A DNA stretch of 57,047 bases from Scatosoma sp900555925 (lineage in GTDB: Bacteria > Bacillota > Clostridia > Christensenellales > Borkfalkiaceae), in NCBI GenBank assembly GCA_959603585.1, contig CAUGYD010000012.1, positions 1 through 57,047 of the forward strand, given 5' to 3'. Both the position numbers and the translations under genes were made by a program. The notes beneath the pieces were generated by a model. That model was not told the origin of the DNA. It did not search any database and saw nothing but the letters and a program-made list of their open reading frames with translations. The first letter of the stretch is position 1. Every line of letters starts with the position of its first letter. Shown in pieces: positions 40,547-48,414 of the stretch.

Positions 40547-41164
40547 TCAGCGGATAAAATTCGTATATACTTTTTTCTCTTTCGTCGGCTCTATGCCCGC
40601 GCCTCTGCCCGCTTCGATACACTTCAACAGCCAAGCCATGTTATGCCCCAGCGTCCGCATCGTCTGCAAGCCCTCCGCGTCCTTCGACGCTTCCTCCGCC
40701 GTGTTTCCGTGAATTTCGTTCCAATACGACGACGAAACCACCGGCATGCAGCTGATGGTAAAATATTTATTCAGCATGTCCAGCGTCGCCGTTCCGCCTG
40801 CCCGACGACAGCTCGCCACCGCCGCCGCGGGCTTATACCGAAGCGCCGCTCCTCCGCTGTAAAACGCCCTGTCCATAAACGAGGTGATCGCTCCGCCCGC
40901 CGAGGCATAATGCACCGGCGAACCGAAAATAAATCCGTCCGCCTCTTTTGCCAACGCCGTAAATTCGTTTACCGCGTCCTCCATAAAGCACTTTCCGAGT
41001 TTTCGGCAGGCTCCGCATGCAATACAACCCGAAACGGGTTTCTTGCCCAACCAAAAAATTTCCGTATCGATTCCGTCCGCGTTCAGCGCTTTTTCCGCTT
41101 CCCGAAGCGCCGTATACGTACAACCGTGCTCGTGCGGGCTGCCGTTGACCAAAATCACTTTCAT
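40547..41164 (-). CDS. Iron-sulfur flavoprotein / NAD(P)H:FMN reductase-like
   Basis: A 205-residue flavodoxin-fold protein. The FMN phosphate loop is NGSPHEHGCTYTAL (8-21), and the cysteine cluster GCIACGACRKLGKC (C-x2-C-x2-C-x5-C) fits a [4Fe-4S] site of archaeal/clostridial iron-sulfur flavoproteins. GSPVHYASAGGAI contacts the isoalloxazine ring. GGAGG precedes the ATG and a promoter lies at 41219-41247. Likely a redox carrier in anaerobic metabolism; partner unknown. Confidence 0.92.
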   Translation of the reverse strand: MKVILVNGSPHEHGCTYTALREAEKALNADGIDTEIFWLGKKPVSGCIACGACRKLGKCFMEDAVNEFTALAKEADGFIFGSPVHYASAGGAITSFMDRAFYSGGAALRYKPAAAVASCRRAGGTATLDMLNKYFTISCMPVVSSSYWNEIHGNTAEEASKDAEGLQTMRTLGHNMAWLLKCIEAGRGAGIEPTKEKKVYTNFIR

Positions 41165-41218
41165 TTCCTTGCCCTCCCGAAAAATTCTTATTCGTCAATA
41201 TCCCGTTTATTCCCGTTT

Positions 41219-41247
41219 ATTATATCATATATTTTCAAAGATTTCAA
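41219..41247 (-). promoter_or_regulatory. Promoter of flavoprotein-ROK unit
   Basis: Minus strand TTGAAA (41247-41242), 17-base spacer, TATAAT (41224-41219). Confidence 0.78.
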
Positions 41248-41319
41248 TATAAAATGTGCATTTGTAAGAATTTTTTTTGTCGATTTATGTACCGTTTTTT
41301 CCGCGAATGACAAAACACA

Positions 41320-41796
41320 TCATTTTTCGCGCAAAATCCCGCCGAACGACGGCGTAAAACCGAAACGATCTTTCAGCCACGTCAAATCCGTCGTCCAGCC
41401 CTCCGTTTTATTCCGTTCGAGATATACACGGTTCGCTTCCGCAAGCGCCGCGTGAAATTCCGACTGCGTACAGCCGTTGACCTTGCAAAAATGCTCCTCC
41501 GCCTCCGCGCCGCGTCCCACCAAAAACGTGCGCCCGATATGAATGACTTCGTGGCAGCGGCGGCATACGGCGATTACCGTTTCCAATTTCTGCAATCTCT
41601 TTTTATCGTCATAGCTCCACTGTTCATGGGCTTCGAGGCGAGAACTCCTCGCGCCGCAAATCATGCACTTCCCGCCCGCGCGGGAATAGGCGTCGAACCG
41701 CACCGCGTCCCACTGCCCCCGCGTAAGCACGCTGCGCAGATTGGAATACCAACATTCTTCGGGAACCATTTCAAAATTGAGTTTATACTTCTTCAT
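41320..41796 (-). CDS. HNH-like protein
   Basis: A 158-residue protein with an HNH-type zinc site: C44-x2-C47, EAHEQW (H57), C78-x2-C81-H82 and H86 (CRRCHEVIHIG). The N-terminus YKLNFEMVPEECWYSNLRSVL and the C-terminus are those of a widespread bacterial HNH protein group of unknown biology. The conserved H57 would be the catalytic base if it is a nuclease. GGAGG precedes the ATG at 41794-41796; a longer frame to 41985 runs through the 45-base repeats. It lies downstream of mutY. Confidence 0.85.
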   Translation of the reverse strand: MKKYKLNFEMVPEECWYSNLRSVLTRGQWDAVRFDAYSRAGGKCMICGARSSRLEAHEQWSYDDKKRLQKLETVIAVCRRCHEVIHIGRTFLVGRGAEAEEHFCKVNGCTQSEFHAALAEANRVYLERNKTEGWTTDLTWLKDRFGFTPSFGGILREK

Positions 41797-41836
41797 GTTG
41801 CCTCCGTGAACGGCATGAGATGTAAACGCCGCGGAC

Positions 41837-41971
41837 GGCGCAAAAGTAGGGGCCGCACGGCGTATGAGCAATACTGAGGGCGACGTAAAAATATGAACCG
41901 TGTGGCGTATGGGCGATACTGAGGACGACGTAAAAATACGGACTATGCGGTATAATAGGCGATACCGAAAG
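41837..41971. repeat. 45-base tandem repeat, three copies
   Basis: Three units of 45 bases (from 41837, 41882 and 41927) sharing GACGTAAAAATA and GGCGTATG-GC-ATACTGAGG. The third copy is the most diverged. The array fills the mutY-HNH gene spacer. Confidence 0.88.
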
Positions 41972-41995
41972 CGGCACAAACGCAATCAGCGGATT

Positions 41996-43042
41996 TTACG
42001 CGAGCAAATAACGGATTTCCGCGCACTGACGGAACGCCGTGGGCAGAGAGACTTCCTTTTCCAGCGCTTCTTCCGAATATGCGGGAAAGGGAGATTTTTC
42101 GGCCCGTACATAAAAGCACGTCATATCCCAGCGGATATGCGTGAAAACATGCGTATAGTTTTTGCTTCTGACGATTCGGAACGAGGAGACACCCCAGCTC
42201 TCCAAAATCTCTTCGGGCGGCGTCCCTTCCTCCGCGATGTGCGAAGGGAACTCGTTCATGCCCTTCAATACCCCTTCTTCGCGGCGCCTGACGGCGATGC
42301 CCGACGCCGTTTCGATGACGAACACGTATACTTTTTCCGAGCGCTTTTCCTTCTTTTTCGGCAAAACGGGATACTTCCCCTGAGAGCCGTGCTTCTCCGC
42401 CCCGCAAAGCTCCCGCAACGGACATTCCGCGCATTTCGGGGAACGGGGCGTACAAATCAGCGCGCCCAGCTCCATTAAGCTCTGCGTAAAGTCCGAACAG
42501 TCGGCGCCTTCCTTCGGATATGCCTTTTTCAGCTCTTCGCGCAAAAACGCGCGATAGGATAAATCCGAAATCTCCGTCGGATTTTCGAGGACTCTCGACA
42601 GCACCCGAAGCACGTTTCCGTCGATCGCCGGAACAGGCTTTCCGTATGCGATGGAAAGCACCGCTCCCGCCGTGTAATCGCCTATTCCCGGCAGGGCTCT
42701 GATCTCCCGCTCCGTATCGGGAAAGCGGCCGCCGTAATCCCGCACCAGAACTCTTGCCGCTTTCTGCATGTTCCGAACCCGACTGTAATACCCCAGCCCC
42801 TCCCAAAGTTTCATGAGCTTCCCTTCCTCGCAGTCCGCCAGCGTTTCTACCGTGGGCAATTCTTTGAGAAAGCGAACATAATATTCCTTCACCGCTTCGA
42901 CGCGCGTCTGTTGGAGCATGATCTCAGACACCCATACCCGATAGGGCGTCACTCCTTCCCGCCAAGGCAAAATCCGCTTATTTTCGCGGTACCAGTCGAG
43001 AAGCGGCTGCGTAATACAAGAAAGACAAAAATTTTCCGTCAT
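41996..43042 (-). CDS. mutY: A/G-specific adenine DNA glycosylase
   Basis: Removes adenine mispaired with 8-oxoguanine. The 348 residues contain the catalytic glutamate in SEIMLQQTRV, the HhH motif LPGIGDYTAGAVLS, catalytic aspartate in AIDGNVLRVLSR, the [4Fe-4S] ligands C-x6-C-x2-C-x5-C (CTPRSPKCAECPLRELC), and a C-terminal Nudix-like 8-oxoG recognition domain. Its ATG overlaps the stop of the FtsK-like gene (ATGA), so they are coupled. Confidence 0.97.
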   Translation of the reverse strand: MTENFCLSCITQPLLDWYRENKRILPWREGVTPYRVWVSEIMLQQTRVEAVKEYYVRFLKELPTVETLADCEEGKLMKLWEGLGYYSRVRNMQKAARVLVRDYGGRFPDTEREIRALPGIGDYTAGAVLSIAYGKPVPAIDGNVLRVLSRVLENPTEISDLSYRAFLREELKKAYPKEGADCSDFTQSLMELGALICTPRSPKCAECPLRELCGAEKHGSQGKYPVLPKKKEKRSEKVYVFVIETASGIAVRRREEGVLKGMNEFPSHIAEEGTPPEEILESWGVSSFRIVRSKNYTHVFTHIRWDMTCFYVRAEKSPFPAYSEEALEKEVSLPTAFRQCAEIRYLLA

Positions 43043-43764
43043 AACGAATTAAAAAAATCTATCGACTGCGTCAAAGAGGGTGTATCGGGATAACGGATCT
43101 CCTTCGGAAGCGTGAGGGAAGAATCCGCGTTCACGTAGGTCACGTCCGCTTTCCCCTCCCCCTTCGGCGTCACGAGACAGTTTCCGATTCCCACAAACGC
43201 GCCGGGATAACCGCTGAAAATACTCTTTAACAGGTCTGCCCCCGTGATGATCTCCACGCGCCCCGCTCCCACCGCTTCAAAGCACAGGCGATAGGGGTCG
43301 AGCATTCCGTCCCGCTTCACGTCGGGAAGCTCCTCTAAACCGTCCATCACCACGAAAAGGCGGGGATAACCCACGTTCAGAGAACGCATGCGCACCAGCT
43401 CCCGCACAGTATCCAGCGCCGAAAGATAATCCGCATAATTGTTGATGAACGGCACCGTCACGTCCGCCGCTCTCAGCCGCAAAAGCTCACTGTATTCAGC
43501 ATACGGCGAAAGGATCAGAAACATCGCCTCCGAACGGTCGTAAAGGCACGACAGCGTAACCACGAGGCGACGGATAAATTCGCTCCGCCCCGCGCCCGTC
43601 ACGCAGACGTGATGATACCGTTCCGCGTTCTCCTCGCGATGCGCTACCGCGATATTCCCCGCATCGTCGCGCCCCAGAGGTATGCAGGCGCGGATTTGCT
43701 CAAACCGATAAACGTTCTTCTCGGAAATCTCCGACAAAGAAGAAAGAAATTCTTCCGCTTTCAT
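43039..43764 (-). CDS. FtsK/SpoIIIE-like protein with degenerate P-loop
   Basis: A 241-residue protein that follows the FtsK/SpoIIIE motor layout: IPLGRDDAGNIAV (28-40), a P-loop position reading TGAGRSEFIRRL (56-67) where the motor has GxTGSGKS, then a hydrophobic helix LVVTLSCLYDRS, and a Walker-B-like LFVVMDGLEELPD (137-149). The P-loop lysine is replaced by arginine or missing, so ATP hydrolysis is doubtful. It lacks the membrane and gamma domains. It starts at the ATG 43762-43764 from a strong promoter and is coupled to mutY. Possibly a non-catalytic DNA-translocase relative; function unknown. Confidence 0.7.
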   Translation of the reverse strand: MKAEEFLSSLSEISEKNVYRFEQIRACIPLGRDDAGNIAVAHREENAERYHHVCVTGAGRSEFIRRLVVTLSCLYDRSEAMFLILSPYAEYSELLRLRAADVTVPFINNYADYLSALDTVRELVRMRSLNVGYPRLFVVMDGLEELPDVKRDGMLDPYRLCFEAVGAGRVEIITGADLLKSIFSGYPGAFVGIGNCLVTPKGEGKADVTYVNADSSLTLPKEIRYPDTPSLTQSIDFFNSL

Positions 43765-43813
43765 GACCGACCGTCCTTTTTGCCCCCGAAGGCGCATTTT
43801 TATATACCCTATC

Positions 43814-43842
43814 AGTATACTCCTGTTTGCCCGAAAAGTCAA
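43814..43842 (-). promoter_or_regulatory. Promoter of FtsK-like-mutY unit
   Basis: Minus strand TTGACT (43842-43837), 17-base spacer, TATACT (43819-43814). Confidence 0.85.
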
Positions 43843-43845
43843 GCG

Positions 43846-44196
43846 CGGGCGGGAAAGAAAAAAACGACACACGGCGCGGCGGGACGGCACAGAGACAAAA
43901 TTGACAGGGGGAGGAGAAAAAGACGGGACGGAAAGAACGAAGCGACAGGAGGACGAACGGAGAAAGAAGGCGTGTGGGAATCGATCGATGCGGCAGAAAG
44001 ACGACCACGGAAGAACGAAGCAGCAAAACGGCGAACGGGGACATAGGAAAAAACCGACGGGAATATGAGAGGAATGGAAAAAACAGAATTGCGGTAAGAG
44101 GAAAAGAAGGATAAAGAAGATTGACGAAAAACGGACAGAAACGGGAGGTTAAGAAAAAAGTAGTAAAAACGACAGAAAGGAGGCGGAAAACGCAGG
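43846..44196. other. Purine-biased gene-free region
   Basis: Most of the 538-base gap 43765-44302. The plus strand is strongly purine-rich, with recurring GACGGA, GAAAGAA, ACGGGA and AGGAGG words, like a worn tandem array. Frames open on the minus strand give Phe/Ser/Leu/Arg-rich nonsense with no ribosome binding site. I see no gene. Confidence 0.6.
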
Positions 44197-44232
44197 AAAA
44201 GGCGCGCTCACGGGAACCGTGGACGCGCCTTT
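44197..44232 (-). terminator. Terminator of HtrA-like gene
   Basis: AAAGGCGCG/CGCGCCTTT outer stem (44198-44206, 44224-44232) with inner CACGG/CCGTG pairing, then TTTTCC on the minus strand. It lies about 70 bases after the stop codon. Confidence 0.65.
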
Positions 44233-44302
44233 CCATAAAAATATAAGAGAGAAAATAATGAAAAAAATATAAAGAGAAATTTTGTGTGGTCTATATTAAG
44301 TG

Positions 44303-45724
44303 TTAGGAAACGGCGGTGAAATATTCGTCCTTATCGAAGGTAATGGAAAGCCCCGTCGCTTTTCCGTCGCGCTCTACCGTCACTTTGACGGTATCGCCTT
44401 TCCGCACGCAAAGCAACAAGTCGATAACCTGATACCTGCGCCGAATTTCCGTTTTTGTATTTCCTACTATAATCGATTTGAGAATGTCTCCCGTCTCGAA
44501 TATTCCGTCCCCCGCGCTGCCTTTGGTTATGTCTGCTACCGAAACGGTCTCCACGATCACCGCCTTCCCGTTTTCCAAAATCGATTTGGATTCCACGGTC
44601 TGTACCGTGACGCCCAGCGTCGCCCGCTTCACCGAACCGCCGTTGTCCATGATATTGTCCACGACATACATCACTTGCGTGATCGGAAGCGCATATCCCA
44701 TATTATCTACACTATGAATTCCTTCTACCTGACTCGTTTCTCCATACACAAACGAATCGCCGAGCTTCGCGTTTGTGATACCGACGAGCTTTCCCTGCGC
44801 ATCGAACAATCCGCCTCCCGAATTCCCGGGATTGATTGCCGCATCCGTCCGCATGACGCGCATACTGACCGCCGTCCCCAGATTTATCGTCGATTCCAAC
44901 TGAATATATTCCGAATCTACCGAAATAACACCCTCCGTAACGGAAATTCCGTCTCCTTCCGGGTTTCCTATCGCAAAAACCTTCTCCCCCGTCGTTATCT
45001 CCTCTGAAGAACCGATCTCCGCTTCCTCCGCCGAGCTTTCTCGAAGAATTTCACTTCCCTGTACCTTCAAAACCGCAATATCATAATCGGCGGCTCCTCC
45101 TACATATGTCGCAGGTATCGCAAGTCCGTCCGTATTCTCGCCCGTTGAAGTATTTATATTCGTGATTCCGCCGTACAGCGAAAGATAAATATAATCCGCT
45201 ATTCCGTTATCGCTCTCCGCATCGTAAATGACGTGGAAATTCGTGATCACATAGGCGTTTCCCGCTTCTTTATTCAAATCGTAAATGACGCCGCTGCCTG
45301 CCGCCCAAACGAGAGAAGTCGTCGTCACCGTTCCGCCAAATGGCCAACTCGCCGTCTTCTTCGTCTCTCTGAACCCTGAATATACGCTCACGACAGACAT
45401 CATGTTATGCGCGATCGCGTCCGTATCGTTATTCTCACTCACGTCCGCTGAAAGATATTCTTTCAAAAATTCCAGAAAACTTCCCTCATAACCGTTCTCG
45501 ACCGCCGCCGCATATACTTCTTCTATATCGAGGTCAGCTCCGTCGCTGCCGTCCGCGCCTTGCAAACTTTTCAGCCAATCGGCCTCCGTTCCCGTAAATC
45601 CGTTCTCTACGGCTATCTCATACGCGGATTTTGAACCGAATGCCGAAAAATCACAGGCGGAAAAACTCACCGCCATCACCGCAGTGCAGCCGAGCGCTAC
45701 CGCTGCCGTCCAGATTTTTTTCAT
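44303..45724 (-). CDS. HtrA-like lipoprotein serine protease
   Basis: A 473-residue extracytoplasmic protease. The signal peptide MKKIWTAAVALGC to FSACDF is a lipoprotein type. Next comes a short acidic region with two copies of a (Y/F)-x-(I/A)-AVENG(F/Y)-x-G motif (about 34-90), seen in clostridial surface proteins. The trypsin-like domain has H (TNFHVIYD), D (DYDIAVLKV) and S (NPGNSGGGLFD). A PDZ domain fills about 375-465. The ATG at 45722-45724 has GGGGAGG upstream. Role in envelope quality control is inferred from the family. Confidence 0.93.
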   Translation of the reverse strand: MKKIWTAAVALGCTAVMAVSFSACDFSAFGSKSAYEIAVENGFTGTEADWLKSLQGADGSDGADLDIEEVYAAAVENGYEGSFLEFLKEYLSADVSENNDTDAIAHNMMSVVSVYSGFRETKKTASWPFGGTVTTTSLVWAAGSGVIYDLNKEAGNAYVITNFHVIYDAESDNGIADYIYLSLYGGITNINTSTGENTDGLAIPATYVGGAADYDIAVLKVQGSEILRESSAEEAEIGSSEEITTGEKVFAIGNPEGDGISVTEGVISVDSEYIQLESTINLGTAVSMRVMRTDAAINPGNSGGGLFDAQGKLVGITNAKLGDSFVYGETSQVEGIHSVDNMGYALPITQVMYVVDNIMDNGGSVKRATLGVTVQTVESKSILENGKAVIVETVSVADITKGSAGDGIFETGDILKSIIVGNTKTEIRRRYQVIDLLLCVRKGDTVKVTVERDGKATGLSITFDKDEYFTAVS

Positions 45725-45863
45725 ATCCGTTTGCCTCCCCGGACTCATGCAGGAGGATTTCCCCCCGCAACTCCTTTTTTGATGCTTTCGATTTACACCT
45801 TCTATTATACCCGTCTTTTCGTTGATAGCTTTAAGATTTTTTGAAAACTACGTGAATTTTTTG

Positions 45864-46448
45864 CTAAAATCCTTCCAGCTCGTCCAACGTCAACGAAAAC
45901 GACGGAATAAAATGCTCGAAAAAATACTCCACTTCCGGCATTTTCCGACCGTGCAAATCTTCCTCGATACTCTTTTTCGCCCGCGAAAACTCGCCGTTTC
46001 CCGAACGCAGCTCCTCCAAGCATTTGATATACGCCGCCAATCGGTCGGCCGCCTTCACCAGCCGATATTCCTCGCTCCCCTCGTCCGCCAAAACATACGG
46101 CGATATCTCCTCCTTCAATTCCTTCGGCAACATGTCCGCTACTTTTTCGCAGGCGCTACGCTCCAACTGCTTATACGCCCCCTGTATGCTGCGATTATAA
46201 TACTTCACCGGCGTCGGAAGATCGCCCGTCATCACTTCGCTCGTCTCGTGATACAGCGCGTAAAGCACCGTCTTCGCAACGTCTACGCTTCCGCCGTAAA
46301 TTTTGTTGCGGATCGTCGCCAGCGCATGCGATATCACCGCTACGCTCTGGGAGTGCTCCATAATGTTTTCCTCCCGCTCCGAACGCATCAGCTGCCAACG
46401 CTTGATATATTTCATTCTGTCAAGATATGCGTAAAAATCGTATCGCAT
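45864..46448 (-). CDS. yfbR: YfbR-type HD-domain 5'-deoxynucleotidase
   Basis: A 194-residue HD phosphohydrolase. The YfbR signature LDRMKYIKRWQLMRSEREENIMEHS carries the first metal ligand histidine; HETSEVMTGDLPTPVKY is the HD pair; ADRLAAYIKCLEEL holds the last aspartate. E. coli YfbR removes phosphate from dNMPs. The ATG at 46446-46448 has AAGGAG upstream; a longer frame to 46526 crosses the divergent thiT promoter. Single gene. Confidence 0.92.
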   Translation of the reverse strand: MRYDFYAYLDRMKYIKRWQLMRSEREENIMEHSQSVAVISHALATIRNKIYGGSVDVAKTVLYALYHETSEVMTGDLPTPVKYYNRSIQGAYKQLERSACEKVADMLPKELKEEISPYVLADEGSEEYRLVKAADRLAAYIKCLEELRSGNGEFSRAKKSIEEDLHGRKMPEVEYFFEHFIPSFSLTLDELEGF

Positions 46449-46479
46449 TATTTTTTTCTCCTTATCTCTACCTTTTTTA

Positions 46480-46508
46480 TTGACTTTTTTCCACGTTTGT
46501 CCTATAAT
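46480..46508 (+). promoter_or_regulatory. Promoter of TPP riboswitch-thiT
   Basis: TTGACT (46480-46485), 17-base spacer, TATAAT (46503-46508). Confidence 0.88.
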
Positions 46509-46528
46509 GTTGATTACAAAATTCAATT

Positions 46529-46606
46529 ATCCGTCGTGGGTGCTTTAACAAGCTGAGATTATACCATGGAATCGGCAAGGTAATACTTGAGCGAGATGAT
46601 CGGTAA
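46529..46606 (+). ncRNA. TPP riboswitch aptamer (THI element)
   Basis: The leader contains the pyrimidine-sensing core GGTGCTTTAACAAGCTGAGA then TTATACC (46539-46565), and the pyrophosphate arm GGTAATACTTGAGCGAGATGAT (46579-46600) corresponding to the usual GGATAATGCC-GCG-AGGGA, somewhat diverged. TTATCCG near 46528 can pair with CGGTAA (46601-46606) as helix P1. Rising thiamine pyrophosphate should switch the gene off through the terminator at 46628-46686. Confidence 0.9.
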
Positions 46607-46627
46607 CGAGGTAAAAAAGAACTTCTG

Positions 46628-46687
46628 CGCGCCCGCGCGCCGTTTCGGGATTTTCTCCCCTTTCGGCTTTCGGGCGCGGCTTTTTTC
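46628..46687 (+). terminator. TPP riboswitch terminator
   Basis: CGCGCCCG (46628-46635) pairs with CGGGCGCG (46671-46678) around an inner hairpin (about 46640-46667), then GC and six T residues. It is placed between aptamer and ribosome binding site. Confidence 0.8.
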
Positions 46688-46739
46688 TTTTCTGCCGCGA
46701 CCAAGCGGCGGGTCTAAGAAAAAAAGGAGGTCTTTTTTT

Positions 46740-47591
46740 ATGTTTCTCAATGCTCTTTTGGAAGCCAGCGCGAAAACCACCAATATCGTCAAATGGGTTT
46801 CCGTCGGCGCCATCGTCGTCCTCTTCGGAGTCATCGCCGTCATCTGTATCAAGGGGAAAAAACGATACGACGCCAAACACATCGCTTTCGCCGGCATCTC
46901 CCTCAGTCTGTCCTTCGTTCTGTCCTTAATCAAAGTTTCCCCCGTTACTTACGGCGGCTCCATTACCCTCGCAAGTTTCGTTCCCTTACTCATCTACACT
47001 TACGTTTACGGACTCGCCGACGGTTTGCTTACGGGGCTTATCTTCGGGTTATTCAACTTCGTCACCGGCCCCTATATCCTCACTCCCCTGACGTTTATCC
47101 TCGATTACCTGCTCGCATTCGCATCCATCGGGCTCATGGGGATTGCCGGAAAGTTCACTAAAAAGACTACTTTTAACGTCGTCCTCGGCACCGTCGCCGT
47201 CTACGTCGTCCGTTTCGTTTTCCACCTTTTCTCGGGTATGATTTATTTCTCCATGGACCAGGTATGGGTCGAACTACCGAACTGGGCGGTATCCAACGGC
47301 GGATTCGTCTATTCCTTCATCTATCAGTGCGTATATCTCCCCGCCGACTGCGCCATCGCCGCCGTCGCTATGTACGTCCTCGCAAAAACAAATGTATTGG
47401 ACAAGCTCGGCGCGCTTATGAAGCCTAAAAAATATGCGGCCGTCAAAACGGAAACGACAAAAACGGCGGAAAACACGGGCGCTACGGGAACGGCAAAAAC
47501 GGCAGGTGCGGCGGGCGCGGGTATAAAGGTGAACGCGGGCGACGGGGAAACCGCCGCCGCAGATACGAGAACCGCAAACGGAAAATCCTGA
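46740..47591 (+). CDS. thiT: Thiamine ECF transporter S component
   Basis: A 283-residue membrane protein that binds thiamine for an energy-coupling-factor transporter whose EcfA/A'/T parts are encoded elsewhere. After a first helix (about 18-37) the six-helix ThiT core begins near residue 45; YGGSITLASFVPLLIYTYVYG is the substrate-site region and VWVELPNWAVSNGGFVYSF matches the thiamine-binding end. Residues about 222-283 are a Thr/Ala/Gly/Lys-rich tail beyond the normal end. AAGGAGG at 46724-46730 sets the ATG. TPP riboswitch control agrees with function. Confidence 0.93.
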   Translation: MFLNALLEASAKTTNIVKWVSVGAIVVLFGVIAVICIKGKKRYDAKHIAFAGISLSLSFVLSLIKVSPVTYGGSITLASFVPLLIYTYVYGLADGLLTGLIFGLFNFVTGPYILTPLTFILDYLLAFASIGLMGIAGKFTKKTTFNVVLGTVAVYVVRFVFHLFSGMIYFSMDQVWVELPNWAVSNGGFVYSFIYQCVYLPADCAIAAVAMYVLAKTNVLDKLGALMKPKKYAAVKTETTKTAENTGATGTAKTAGAAGAGIKVNAGDGETAAADTRTANGKS

Positions 47592-47600
47592 CGGGTACGA

Positions 47601-47780
47601 AACCCGTGAACGGGATAACCGTTGCAGGGCGGAACCCGTAACGGGGAAACCGTCGCAAGGCAAAAACCGTGAACGGGATAATCTTGCGGAGCGCAAAACC
47701 TAAACGGGACAGCCGTTTCGGGACGAAGCCTGTAAACGGAACAGTCATCGAAAGATAAAGTCCTTAAACGGGATAACCGA
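47601..47780. repeat. 32-34-base degenerate tandem repeat
   Basis: Five to six imperfect units containing AACC(C)GT-AACGGGATAACCGT-GC and shorter derivatives, from about 47601 to 47780, directly after thiT. The region has no other content before the 47807 terminator. Confidence 0.75.
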
Positions 47781-47806
47781 AAACAAACGGCGCAGAAAAC
47801 TGCCTT

Positions 47807-47838
47807 AATCCCCCGTGCGGAAGTCCGCACGGGGGATT
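47807..47838. terminator. Bidirectional terminator
   Basis: AATCCCCCGTGCGGA/TCCGCACGGGGGATT stem between convergent thiT and rimM, with TTTTA on the plus side. Confidence 0.88.
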
Positions 47839-47841
47839 TTA

Positions 47842-48342
47842 CTAAAAAACAGCTACTTCGTCGAAGCGCTTCTTGTCCACTATGATGCGGCCGTTTTTCA
47901 AATCTACCTGCTTCACGACTCCTTTCACCGCGGGGAAAAGAATCTCCTTCCCCTCCCGCTCTATCGTGTATACCTCCGACGACAACGGCGCCACGTCCTT
48001 CACCGTTCCCAGAACTTCGCCGCTCTCCGTCTCCACCGAAAGACCTAAAATATCCGCGATATAATACCGCCCCTCTTCCAATTCGGGCGCGTCCTCTCTG
48101 TCTCCTTCCAGCTTTTTCCCGCGCAAGAGCTCCGCCGCGTTCCGGTCCGGTACTCCGCGCAAGCCCAAATACGCAAACCCGTCTCCGCCTACCCGAAAAG
48201 ACAAAATCTTATACGGCTTCCCTTCAATATATACCTGCCCGAACGACTTCACGTCATCCGGTTCGTCCGTATAGGTCTTGATTTTCAGCTCCCCGCGGAT
48301 TCCCTGCGGCTTCAAAACCTCTCCGATGATGAGTCTTTCCAT
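47842..48342 (-). CDS. rimM: 16S rRNA processing protein RimM
   Basis: Assembly factor for the 30S head, binding S19. The 166 residues show the RimM N-domain (IGEVLKPQGIRGELKIKTYTD, YLGLRGVPDRNAAELLRG) and the PRC-barrel C-domain (GRYYIADILGLSV, ILFPAVKGVVKQVDLKNGRI). GGGAGG precedes the ATG. It is last in the ylxM-ffh-rpsP-khpA-rimM order; trmD, the usual next gene, is missing. A strong hairpin separates it from khpA. Confidence 0.96.
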   Translation of the reverse strand: MERLIIGEVLKPQGIRGELKIKTYTDEPDDVKSFGQVYIEGKPYKILSFRVGGDGFAYLGLRGVPDRNAAELLRGKKLEGDREDAPELEEGRYYIADILGLSVETESGEVLGTVKDVAPLSSEVYTIEREGKEILFPAVKGVVKQVDLKNGRIIVDKKRFDEVAVF

Positions 48343-48370
48343 TCTTCGCCTCCCCGTTTCGTCATAGCCG

Positions 48371-48401
48371 AAAAAAGGCTTTCGCTACGAAAGCCTTTTT
48401 T
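48371..48401 (-). terminator. Intra-operon terminator between khpA and rimM
   Basis: A perfect 14-bp stem AAAAAAGGCTTTCG/CGAAAGCCTTTTTT with a 3-base loop. On the minus strand it ends in T residues, 13 bases after the khpA stop and 28 bases before rimM, with no room for a promoter in between. It probably attenuates rimM. Confidence 0.85.
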
Positions 48402-48414
48402 CTTGCTCCGAATC

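Noticed and set aside
43700..44236. A 178-codon minus-strand Phe/Ser/Leu/Arg-rich frame
   Set aside because: It covers the purine-biased tract and the terminator, has no ribosome binding site, and its translation is low-complexity.
44303..45724. Collagen-like or phage tail adhesion protein, from the AVENGF-G repeats
   Set aside because: The repeats are only two short copies ahead of a complete trypsin-PDZ protease.
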